Shown here: one piece after another, positions 1-6,345 of the stretch | Layout of the letters: the number at the start of each line of letters is the position of its first letter | Position numbering within the stretch: the stretch's first letter is position 1 | Source of the DNA: Apopatocola sp963628785 | GTDB lineage: Bacteria; Bacillota; Clostridia; Oscillospirales; Oscillospiraceae | Length of the DNA stretch: 37,516 bases | Reading direction: 5' to 3' | Assembly: GCA_963628785.1 (NCBI GenBank) | Contig: CAVGGQ010000008.1 | Coordinates: 1 to 37,516, forward strand | Position numbers and translations under genes: made by a program | The notes under the pieces: model-generated | The model's database searches: none | Seen by the model: only the letters and a program-made list of their open reading frames with translations | Told to the model about the DNA's origin: nothing

Positions 1-40
1 GCGCCCGCCGAGCTTTGTGCTTTTGCGGATCTCCGATGCA

Positions 41-799
41 TTATGCTCCATGTTTGCGCTCCTTTCCGATGACGAACCACAGGAAAACGACCGACGCCGC
101 GAATGTGAAAAGGGCGATGAACTGCGAGGTGGAAAGCACCCCGACCGCCCCGCGCGGATCGTCGCGGAGAAATTCAATAAGAAAGCGTCCGACGCTGTAG
201 AGAAGAAGATATACGCCCGCGAGCAGCCCCCGCGCGTGCTTTTTGCGGTCAAGGAGCAGCAGAAGCGCCGCGAGGAGAAAATCGCCCAGCGCGGAGAAAA
301 GCTGCGTCGGCCAGAGCGGGATGCCGCTCGGCGCAGAGCTCACGGCGGGGAAGACCACGCCGAGAATGCTGTCTGTCGCCTTGCCGTAGCAGCACCCGGC
401 GAGAAAGCACCCGATGCGCCCGAAGCCCTGCGCGAGCACCGCGCCGGGCATAAAGCAGTCCGCCCAGCGGAGAAAAGGCAAATCGTGCCGGCGGCAATAG
501 AGATACGCGGCGCCGATCGAGCAGATCATCCCGCCATATACCACAAAGCCCTCCGAGCCGAGCGTGCCGAGCGGATCGGCGGCAAAGGTTTTCCAATGCG
601 CGAGAATATAGAGCATCTTCGCCCCCGCAAAGCCCGAAACGAGCACGAGCAGAAGAACCGCATTGACGCGCGAAGAATCAAATCCCATGCGATCGCCGCG
701 ATGCCATATGACAAAGAGCGCCGCTGCGATGCCGATGCCGATCATCAGCCCGTAGCCGTGTACGGAGAGCGAGCCGATCGTGAAGATGGTAGGACACAT
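41..799 (-). CDS. lgt: Prolipoprotein diacylglyceryl transferase family protein
   Basis: A 252-residue, strongly hydrophobic multi-pass membrane protein. Lgt transfers a diacylglyceryl group from phosphatidylglycerol to the lipobox cysteine of prelipoproteins at the cytoplasmic membrane. The N-terminal HGYGLMI segment, the central signature GRIGCFLAGCCYG (residues 127-139) and a late GRFLIEFLRDD motif match the family. The signature is the cysteine-rich clostridial form rather than the GRxGNFxNxExxG form of proteobacteria, so activity is inferred. ATG lies 3 nt after the galK stop, with GAGGG inside the galK 3' end as ribosome binding site, so the two are probably co-transcribed and translationally coupled. 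A likely substrate, a small lipoprotein, is encoded at 4198-4704. The 40 bases to the window edge show no further recognisable gene. Confidence 0.9.
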   Translation of the reverse strand: MCPTIFTIGSLSVHGYGLMIGIGIAAALFVIWHRGDRMGFDSSRVNAVLLLVLVSGFAGAKMLYILAHWKTFAADPLGTLGSEGFVVYGGMICSIGAAYLYCRRHDLPFLRWADCFMPGAVLAQGFGRIGCFLAGCCYGKATDSILGVVFPAVSSAPSGIPLWPTQLFSALGDFLLAALLLLLDRKKHARGLLAGVYLLLYSVGRFLIEFLRDDPRGAVGVLSTSQFIALFTFAASVVFLWFVIGKERKHGA

Positions 800-802
800 G
801 CT

Positions 803-2083
803 TCAGCCCTCGCTCGGCAGCACATACGCGCCGCACGGACGGATGCGCAGCTCAAAGGTCGCCCCCCTGCCGTAAAAAGCATCCATGCGGGTGCGGAACG
901 CATTATAGTCCTCCTCCGGCACCAGACACTGGATGCACCCGGCAAACCCGCCGCCGTGGATGCGCCATGCACCCTTCCCGGCGAGCAGCGCCTCGGCGCG
1001 GTCAAGCGCTTCGGCCACCTCCGTGCGCTCCGGGTGCGCCGTGGGCACGATGTTTCGCAGAAGATACCGCGATGAGTGCCCGGAGGCATTCATGTTTTCA
1101 ATGTAGGCGGGCATATTGCCGCTGCGGAGCGCCTCGGCCATGCGGTCCACGCGCTCGTCCTCCGCAAAGAAATGCTCTGCGCGGTCGGCGGCGATGGGGG
1201 AGAGAGAGGCGGCAATTTCGCCGCGTTTTTCCGCAAAATCCCCGGCACGCACGAAGCGCAGCACGCTCTGTCCGAACACATGAGCGACGGCCGCCATGTC
1301 CTTCGGAATGGCGGCGTAGTCGGCGGTCAGGTCGTCGTGGCGCGTGTTTGTGTTTACTGCGCACAGCACATAGCCGTTTTTGCGGAAGTCGAACCCGATG
1401 CGCTCCACGGCGGGATCGTTCGCATCAATGAAGTCGATTTTCGCAATGCCACCGCATGCGCTTGCCGTCTGGTCGAGCAGCCCGCTCGGCTTGCCGAAAT
1501 AGTCGCGCTCGGCACTCTGCCCGATTTTGACGAGCGTGACGGAGTCCTGAAGACCGCCGTTGCAGAGCGCGGAAAAGACGGCACCGATGAGGATCTCAAA
1601 GGCCGCGGACGAAGAGAGCCCGCCGCCCGCCGGGACCTGCGAATGCACGCAAGCGCGAAACCCGCCGACACGCAGCCCGTGCCGGACGAACCCGGCAGCC
1701 ACGCCGCGAAGGAGCGCGGCGGTCGTACCGGTCTCCTCGGGATGCACCTCGAGCGAATCGAGCGTAATGCGCACGAGCCCAAAGCCGTCCGAGAGAAGCT
1801 CGATGACGCCGTCTTCTGTGCTTGCGGCTGCGGCGGCAATGTCGAGCGTGACCGCCCCGCACAGCACCTTGCCGAGCTGATGGTCGGTGTGGTTTCCCGC
1901 AAGTTCCGTGCGCCCCGGTGCGCTCAAGAGGATGGCACCGTCCGTATCGCCGAACGTCTTTTCAAACTCCTCGCAAAGCGAGATGTAGCGAGCGCGCGAT
2001 GCGTCTGCCTCGCCGTAAAGATAGGAGAGCGATGCATCCAGAGCACCGCTCTGCAGCGCGGCTTTCTGTTCCGATATGTGCAT
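803..2083 (-). CDS. galK: Galactokinase (GHMP kinase family)
   Basis: A 426-residue GHMP kinase that phosphorylates galactose at C1, the entry step of the Leloir pathway in the cytoplasm. The galactokinase signature GRTELAGNHTDH is at residues 57-68, the ATP-binding loop PAGGGLSSSAAFE at 151-163, and the third GHMP motif is near the C-terminus (GAWRIHGGGFAGC). The ~45-residue leader before the signature is usual for clostridial galactokinases, which are longer than the E. coli enzyme. Start supported by GAGGTG 7 nt upstream. No galT or galE is visible; the partner here is lgt. The nearest strong promoter in the right orientation (3488-3517) is separated from the gene by an IS30 element, so expression may be reduced or depend on read-through. 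Confidence 0.93.
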   Translation of the reverse strand: MHISEQKAALQSGALDASLSYLYGEADASRARYISLCEEFEKTFGDTDGAILLSAPGRTELAGNHTDHQLGKVLCGAVTLDIAAAAASTEDGVIELLSDGFGLVRITLDSLEVHPEETGTTAALLRGVAAGFVRHGLRVGGFRACVHSQVPAGGGLSSSAAFEILIGAVFSALCNGGLQDSVTLVKIGQSAERDYFGKPSGLLDQTASACGGIAKIDFIDANDPAVERIGFDFRKNGYVLCAVNTNTRHDDLTADYAAIPKDMAAVAHVFGQSVLRFVRAGDFAEKRGEIAASLSPIAADRAEHFFAEDERVDRMAEALRSGNMPAYIENMNASGHSSRYLLRNIVPTAHPERTEVAEALDRAEALLAGKGAWRIHGGGFAGCIQCLVPEEDYNAFRTRMDAFYGRGATFELRIRPCGAYVLPSEG

Positions 2084-2110
2084 AAGGGATCACCTCAAAT
2101 GAATTTATTT

Positions 2111-2123
2111 AAAATAATTTATA
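2111..2123. repeat. Left copy of 13-bp direct repeat flanking the IS
   Basis: AAAATAATTTATA lies directly outside the left inverted repeat and recurs exactly at 3446-3458 directly outside the right one. This is the pattern of a target-site duplication. It is longer than the 2-3 bp usual for IS30 elements, although some family members make long duplications. The sequence is AT-rich, which raises the chance of coincidence, but exact abutment on both sides argues against it. Confidence 0.65.
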
Positions 2124-2231
2124 GGTTGATTGTAAAATGAAGTTGGACACTTAAAAGAAAAATCCATAGTGATGTACCCGCATGATAAAATGGAGTTGCT
2201 ACACAACATTTATCAAGGGAGGGCAATCACT

Positions 2232-3305
2232 ATGGACTGCCATCATTATATCACAGATCTGCCAGAACGCAAGCGTGGACAGCATCTTCAGCGAGAAGAA
2301 AGAGGTGCAATCCAGGCTTTGAAGCGGCAAGGACTGTCCAACAGAGCCATTGCCAGAGAACTGGGCTGTTCTCCTACCACGGTTGGGAACGAGCTGCGGC
2401 GTGGCACACCGCCCCGCAAGTCGAACAAAGGTCGTGCTCCTGGATACAGTGCCAAGCGTGGAGAAGCTGTGTACCGTGCCAATCGGCTCCGTTCCCGGAA
2501 ACCGCACAAGCTGCTTTCCTGTGGTGCGTTCGTATCCTGGGTTACTTCTCAGGTCAGAGAACACAAGTGGTCTCTGGATGCCTGCACCGGCTACGTAAAA
2601 CGCCACAGTCTGTTCTCAGCCGATGAGATGGTCTGCACCCACACACTCTACAATGAAGCGTGGGCTGGCAATCTTCCCATCGGGATCATGGAACTGCCGG
2701 AAGCAGTGAAGCGGAAGCGTACGCAATCCGTCAAACCCCGTGAAAACAAGAAAAACTACGGCAAAAGCATCGATTTGCGGCCTGAAATAGCTTCTCAGCG
2801 CACGGAAGAAGGCCATTGGGAGGCCGATACCGTGGTCGGTAAACGTGCCGGAAAGGATGCCGTTGTGTTCTCCCTTCTGGAAAAGAAGACGGAAAACTAT
2901 ATGGCTTTTTTGATTCCGGGAAAGACCAGCGAAGCTGTCATGGCTGCCATGCAGATGCTCAAAGCGGAATATGGCGACCACTTCGCTGAGGTGTTCAAGA
3001 CCATTACCGTTGACAATGGATCTGAGTTTGCGGATTTTGCACAGTGCGAAGCTTGGGGTACTGAGGTGTTCTTTGCCCATCCTTACACATCATGGGAACG
3101 GTCTCAGAACGAACGCCACAACGGTCTGTTCCGTGCCTTCGTTCCCAAAGGTGCTTCCATGCAGAACTACTCGGCTGAGTACATTCTGTCGGCTGCTGAT
3201 GAGCTGAACTCTCGTCCCAGAAAGAAACTGGGATACGCAACACCGGAAGAACTGTTCGATTCGTTCCTTGACCGGGTCTACTACGTGGGTAGCAAACCCG
3301 CCTGA
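2232..3305 (+). CDS. IS30-family transposase
   Basis: A DDE transposase of 357 residues from the chosen start. The N-terminal helix-turn-helix (about residues 20-57, LSNRAIARELGCSPTTVGNELRRG) is typical of IS30 and binds the terminal repeats. The catalytic triad is visible as D199 (HWEADTVVG), D261 (TVDNGSEF) and E294 (SQNERHNG). The frame is open from 2169, but GGGAGGG 8 nt before the ATG at 2232 favours that start; the upstream part lies in the left end of the element. The frame is intact with all three catalytic residues, so the element may still be mobile. Base composition is less GC-rich than the flanking genes, consistent with recent arrival. Confidence 0.92.
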   Translation: MDCHHYITDLPERKRGQHLQREERGAIQALKRQGLSNRAIARELGCSPTTVGNELRRGTPPRKSNKGRAPGYSAKRGEAVYRANRLRSRKPHKLLSCGAFVSWVTSQVREHKWSLDACTGYVKRHSLFSADEMVCTHTLYNEAWAGNLPIGIMELPEAVKRKRTQSVKPRENKKNYGKSIDLRPEIASQRTEEGHWEADTVVGKRAGKDAVVFSLLEKKTENYMAFLIPGKTSEAVMAAMQMLKAEYGDHFAEVFKTITVDNGSEFADFAQCEAWGTEVFFAHPYTSWERSQNERHNGLFRAFVPKGASMQNYSAEYILSAADELNSRPRKKLGYATPEELFDSFLDRVYYVGSKPA

Positions 3306-3309
3306 CCCC

Positions 3310-3352
3310 GTCAAGGACAAGCGGCTATGCCGTGCCTGCGGCATCCTTGACT
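3310..3352. other. Strong hairpin inside the IS after the transposase stop
   Basis: GTCAAGG (3310-3316) pairs with CCTTGAC (3346-3352), and an inner ATGCCG pairs with CGGCAT around a 6-nt loop. No T-run follows, so it is not a typical intrinsic terminator. It may limit read-through or shield the transposase gene. Function is unknown. Confidence 0.45.
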
Positions 3353-3445
3353 GTGCCAGTCGTGCTTGCTGTATGGTAGTCAAGTCCGGCTTACGCCGAA
3401 TAATTTTTATTCATGCGGGTGTCCAACTTGCACTTGCAATTTACG

Positions 3446-3458
3446 AAAATAATTTATA
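3446..3458. repeat. Right copy of 13-bp direct repeat flanking the IS
   Basis: Exact second copy of AAAATAATTTATA (first at 2111-2123), directly outside the right inverted repeat. Read as the right half of a target-site duplication. The ancestral galK upstream region would be 3459 onward joined to 2123 downward. Confidence 0.65.
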
Positions 3459-3487
3459 TAAATTTCTTTATAAAAAGATCTTCTTTT

Positions 3488-3517
3488 ATTATAATTCGCC
3501 GTTGCGTGAATTGTCAA
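3488..3517 (-). promoter_or_regulatory. Consensus sigma-A promoter, ancestral galK-lgt promoter
   Basis: On the minus strand TTGACA (3512-3517) and TATAAT (3488-3493) are separated by 18 bp, both perfect consensus. It points at galK. Removing the IS and one direct-repeat copy would give a leader of about 75 nt to the galK start. With the IS in place, the promoter fires into the right end of the element. Its -35 overlaps the -35 of the divergent plus-strand promoter. Confidence 0.7.
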
Positions 3518-3538
3518 TCAATGCTATATATTTATTAT
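3511..3538 (+). promoter_or_regulatory. Divergent promoter for the GtrA-like gene
   Basis: TTGTCA (3511-3516), 16-bp spacer, TATTAT (3533-3538), each 5 of 6 to consensus. It lies about 70 nt before the start at 3610. Its -35 overlaps the minus-strand -35, so polymerase binding at the two promoters is probably mutually exclusive. Confidence 0.5.
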
Positions 3539-3609
3539 GCACGAAATACATAGGCAGCACCGCAAAACGGTACAGCCTATAGGAACGCTCAATATTTTGA
3601 GGGGAGCGA

Positions 3610-4125
3610 ATGAACATGCCCGAAGAAAAAAAGAGCGCGCCGGAGCTTTCCCGCCGCGACAATGTACTGATGGTCATCAAGTATCTCATGTGTACCGCAG
3701 GGGCGGGCATCATCCAATTCGTGAGCTTCACGCTGCTCAATACGGTGCTGCACTTCGACCGCCTGCCGCTCTTTTTGAAGCTCTTTCCGAGCACTGCCGT
3801 GACGGAGCTCAAGTACGGGCCCTCGTATTTTGTCGCCCTTGTGCTCTCGGTCATCTTCAACTTCACTGCCAACCGCAAATACACCTTCCGAAGCGCGAAC
3901 AACATCCCCGTTGCCATGGCCAAAGCGCTCGGCTACTATATCGTCTTCACGCCGCTCTCTATCTGGTGGGGCGAGGCACTTGCGCAGCACGGCTGGAACG
4001 AATTCGCCATTCTCATCCCCACGATGATCGTCAACGGCGTTACCGAGTTCCTCTTCAACCGCTTCTTCGTCTTCCGCGACTCCATCAACACCGCCGTAAA
4101 AGAAAAAGAGCCGGAGAAGGAATAA
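3610..4125 (+). CDS. GtrA-like family membrane protein
   Basis: A 171-residue polytopic membrane protein with about four hydrophobic segments. The family hallmarks are SVIFNFTANRKYTFR after the second segment and TEFLFNRFFVFRD at the end of the fourth. GtrA-like proteins are thought to help move undecaprenyl-linked sugars across the membrane for cell-surface glycan or O-antigen modification; the substrate here is unknown. GAGGGGAG just before the ATG at 3610 supports the start, and a second ATG two codons later is possible. It is transcribed alone from the divergent promoter and converges on the lipoprotein gene. Both termini are charged and probably cytoplasmic. No glycosyltransferase partner is adjacent. 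Confidence 0.85.
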   Translation: MNMPEEKKSAPELSRRDNVLMVIKYLMCTAGAGIIQFVSFTLLNTVLHFDRLPLFLKLFPSTAVTELKYGPSYFVALVLSVIFNFTANRKYTFRSANNIPVAMAKALGYYIVFTPLSIWWGEALAQHGWNEFAILIPTMIVNGVTEFLFNRFFVFRDSINTAVKEKEPEKE

Positions 4126-4140
4126 AACACAGCTTTTTGA

Positions 4141-4176
4141 AAAACAAAGCGCCGAAGCGGAATTTCCACCTCGGCG
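4141..4176 (-). terminator. Probable intrinsic terminator of the lipoprotein gene
   Basis: CGCCGA (4150-4155) pairs with TCGGCG (4171-4176), with weaker GG/CC pairing inside the 15-nt loop. Read on the minus strand, the stem is followed by CTTTGTTTTTC, a reasonable U-tract. On the plus strand only TTT follows, so it would be a weak stop for gtrA. Confidence 0.5.
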
Positions 4177-4197
4177 TTTCGGGTTATGAGCTCTTTT

Positions 4198-4704
4198 TTA
4201 CTTTACGGCTGCGACAGCTTCCGCAACAGCGTCGGCTCCGACGCCGGCCGTTGCATCGATGGCGTAGGCGTAATCGCCGCTCGTCCAGATGGCGCAGAAC
4301 ACGTTCTCGCCGTCGCCCTTTTCGGTCACTGCGACATCGCCGACGGTGACTTCCTCGGTGACTGCGTAGGTGTTGTAGTCGCCGCTCACATCGTCCGCAC
4401 CGGGAGCCTTGCGGATGACGATCTCGTTGTCACCGTAGACAAGCTCGATCATCGTTTCACCGTTCTCACCGACCATTGCGCGGACAGCGGTCTGTGCAAG
4501 TCCGGCAACCGTCTCGGGAGCCTCGATGCCGTAGCCGACGAGCTCTTCGGCGGCTGCGACGGATTCGACACCCTGCCAGGGGTTGGCGATCTGCGTGGTG
4601 GCTTCCTCCGCGGCGGTCTCCTCGGCGGGAGTCTCGGCTGCGCCGCAGGCGCAGAGCGCGAATACCATCGCGAGTGCGAGAACCAAAGTCATGATTTTTT
4701 TCAT
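4198..4704 (-). CDS. Small putative lipoprotein of unknown function
   Basis: A 168-residue protein that begins MKKIMTLVLALAMVFALCAC: two lysines, a hydrophobic core and an LCAC lipobox, so it should be lipidated on the cysteine at residue 20 and anchored outside the membrane. An Ala/Glu/Thr-rich linker follows, then a globular domain of about 125 residues (ANPWQGVES to the C-terminus) of a type common in clostridial small lipoproteins; I cannot assign a function. The frame is open upstream to 4965, but AGGAGG at 4714-4719 and the signal peptide fix the start at 4704. A weak promoter (TTGCAA at 4826-4831, 17 bp, TAGTAT at 4803-4808, minus strand) precedes it, and its leader holds an inverted repeat at 4759-4774. 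Confidence 0.85.
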   Translation of the reverse strand: MKKIMTLVLALAMVFALCACGAAETPAEETAAEEATTQIANPWQGVESVAAAEELVGYGIEAPETVAGLAQTAVRAMVGENGETMIELVYGDNEIVIRKAPGADDVSGDYNTYAVTEEVTVGDVAVTEKGDGENVFCAIWTSGDYAYAIDATAGVGADAVAEAVAAVK

Positions 4705-4758
4705 AGTGTTTATCCTCCTTTTTACTTGTTTCCTCTTGTGCTTATAAGACGAACTCCC

Positions 4759-4774
4759 CGGGAAAATGTTCCCG
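4759..4774. promoter_or_regulatory. Inverted repeat in the lipoprotein gene leader
   Basis: CGGGAA-AATG-TTCCCG, a perfect 6-bp palindrome with a 4-bp centre, about 55 bp before the lipoprotein ATG and about 30 bp past its weak -10. It may be an operator or a leader RNA hairpin. Apart from this and the two promoters, the 332-bp gap 4705-5036 shows nothing recognisable. Confidence 0.35.
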
Positions 4775-4894
4775 TATTTCCCCGAAAAATTCAACCTGTC
4801 GAATACTACCATAACACGCCGCACATTGCAACATAAACTTTGCAAAGCGCCGTTTGACACATCCGCCATCTTGTCACAAAACCCTTTGCGACGC

Positions 4895-4923
4895 TTGACT
4901 TGACGATTTTTTCGGGGTATATT
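4895..4923 (+). promoter_or_regulatory. Promoter of the LOG-DUF554-AKR-DegV operon
   Basis: TTGACT (4895-4900), 17-bp spacer, TATATT (4918-4923), each 5 of 6 to consensus. It would give a leader of about 105 nt before the ATG at 5037. It is the best plus-strand match in this gap. Confidence 0.6.
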
Positions 4924-5036
4924 TTTCCTTGAAAAATCAGTGAAATGCATAAAAAGTTCTGCCATATTCCGTCATATACACCAATAGAGCACGGCACATT
5001 GCGGACGGAATTTTTGGGACGGAAAGGAATCACGCC

Positions 5037-5570
5037 ATGAACATCACAGTCTATCTCGGCGCACTGGAGGGAAACGACCCCACACTCAAAACGGCTGTCC
5101 AGGAGCTCGGCACATGGATCGGCGAGAGCGGGAATGCGCTCGTCTACGGCGGCTCCAAGAGTGGCCTTATGGGCGTGCTCGCCGAGAGCGTCATCACATC
5201 CGGCGGCCGGGCTACCGGTGTTGAGCCGCAGTTTTTTGTGGATGCCGCCGTGCAGTACGAAGGGCTCACCGAGCTCATCGTAACGCAGGATATGTCTGAG
5301 CGGAAGGCAAAAATGATCGAGCTCGGTGATGCGTTTATCGCCTTTCCCGGCGGTACGGGCACGCTCGAGGAGATCACGGAGATCATGTCGAAAGTGTCGC
5401 TGCGCCACCTCGACGCACCGTGCATCCTCTATAATCTCCACGGCTACTATGACGGACTCAAAACCCTGCTGCAGCATATGATCGACATGGGACTGTCCTC
5501 GCCCGAACGGCAGGAGGGCATATACTTTGCCGATTCCCTCGCGGAGATCCGCGCCATACTCGCACAATAA
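5037..5570 (+). CDS. LOG-family / TIGR00730 Rossmann-fold protein
   Basis: A 177-residue cytoplasmic protein of the LOG (Lonely Guy) family, whose characterised members are nucleoside-5'-monophosphate phosphoribohydrolases that release the free base; bacterial members may act on AMP or cytokinin-type nucleotides. The family motif PGGTGTLEE is at residues 104-112, the nucleotide-binding YGGSKSGLMG at 37-46, and SERK at 87-90 stands where most members have MHERK. Length is typical of the short class. A GGAAAGGA element precedes the ATG. It is first in a tight operon, with the DUF554 gene only 15 nt downstream. Fold and family are secure; substrate is unknown. Confidence 0.88.
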   Translation: MNITVYLGALEGNDPTLKTAVQELGTWIGESGNALVYGGSKSGLMGVLAESVITSGGRATGVEPQFFVDAAVQYEGLTELIVTQDMSERKAKMIELGDAFIAFPGGTGTLEEITEIMSKVSLRHLDAPCILYNLHGYYDGLKTLLQHMIDMGLSSPERQEGIYFADSLAEIRAILAQ

Positions 5571-5585
5571 GAAGGCATACGGAAA

Positions 5586-6311
5586 ATGATCGGACTCGGG
5601 ACCGTCCTCAACTGCGCCGGTATCGTCGCCGGCGGGATGATCGGACATTTTGCGGGTAAATTATTCAAAAGCGAACAGCAGGAATCGCTCAACAAGGCCT
5701 GCGGCGTGAGCGTCCTCTTTATCGGCGTCGCCGGCGCGATGGAAGGCATGCTGAGCATCGAAGGGTCATCCGTTACGAGCGGGAGATCGATGCTTCTCGT
5801 GCTCTGCCTCGCCCTCGGAACGATCCTCGGCGAATGGATCGGCATCGAGCGCGGTTTTGAGCGCTTCGGCGAGTGGTTGAAGCGAAAAACCGGCAGCGAA
5901 GGCGATAACCGGTTTGTTAACGCCTTCGTCACCGCATCGCTTACGGTGTCCATCGGCGCCATGGCAATCGTCGGAGCCATTCAGGACGGCGTCTCCGGCA
6001 ACTATTCGACGCTCGCCGTCAAGGCAGTCATCGACCTTATCATCATCGCCGTCATGACATCGTCCATGGGCAAAGGCGCCGTATTCTCCGCTGTGCCGGT
6101 GTTCGTTTTCGAAGGTGCCATCACGCTGCTCGCACGGCTCGTCGCCCCCGTGATGACGGACACGGCGACGTCGTATCTCTCGCTCGTCGGCTCCACGCTC
6201 ATCTTCTGCATCGGCCTGAATCTCATTTGGGGAAAACAGATCAAGGTCGCCAATATGCTCCCGGCTGTATTTCTCGCCATCGCGGCGGCATACGTCCCTT
6301 GGAGCTTCTGA
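5586..6311 (+). CDS. DUF554 family membrane protein
   Basis: A 241-residue polytopic membrane protein of the DUF554/YdfK family, with about six or seven hydrophobic segments. Recognisable features are the N-terminal GxGTxLNxxxIxxGGxxG-like stretch (residues 3-20), the LGTILGEWIGIE segment in the middle, and the late GLNLIWGKQIKVANMLPA motif. Members are widespread in Firmicutes, and transport is suspected but no substrate is established. The gene starts 15 nt after the LOG gene and ends 34 nt before the aldo/keto reductase, so it is mid-operon. Confidence 0.85.
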   Translation: MIGLGTVLNCAGIVAGGMIGHFAGKLFKSEQQESLNKACGVSVLFIGVAGAMEGMLSIEGSSVTSGRSMLLVLCLALGTILGEWIGIERGFERFGEWLKRKTGSEGDNRFVNAFVTASLTVSIGAMAIVGAIQDGVSGNYSTLAVKAVIDLIIIAVMTSSMGKGAVFSAVPVFVFEGAITLLARLVAPVMTDTATSYLSLVGSTLIFCIGLNLIWGKQIKVANMLPAVFLAIAAAYVPWSF

Positions 6312-6345
6312 CACGGCACATCCTGAAATACAGAGGGGAAATAGA

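Larger units (their letters stand above)
2124..3445 (+). mobile_element. IS30-family insertion sequence
   Basis: A complete-looking element of about 1.32 kb with one transposase gene. The ends (2124-2150 and 3419-3445) are inverted repeats matching at 19 of 27 positions by hand alignment, ending in a perfect inner AAGTTGGACAC. Both ends abut the 13-bp direct repeat AAAATAATTTATA. A further inverted pair, ACCCGCATGA at 2176-2185 and its complement at 3411-3420, is offset: the left end carries about 27 extra bases between terminal and inner repeats. The element sits between galK-lgt and a consensus minus-strand promoter, with its transposase running antisense to galK. Confidence 0.85.

Noticed and set aside
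17..2140. Open plus-strand frames opposite lgt and galK.
   Set aside because: Antisense shadows; the minus-strand proteins are clear family members with good starts, and the plus-strand products are unlike any protein.
3268..3582. A 104-codon plus-strand frame across the right end of the IS.
   Set aside because: It overlaps the transposase end, the inverted repeat and both promoters, with no ribosome binding site and no recognisable product.
4704..4965. Upstream extension of the lipoprotein frame.
   Set aside because: The extension precedes AGGAGG and a typical lipoprotein signal peptide, so translation starts at 4704.
4806..5648. A 280-codon minus-strand frame opposite the LOG gene.
   Set aside because: Antisense shadow of a well-recognised family protein.
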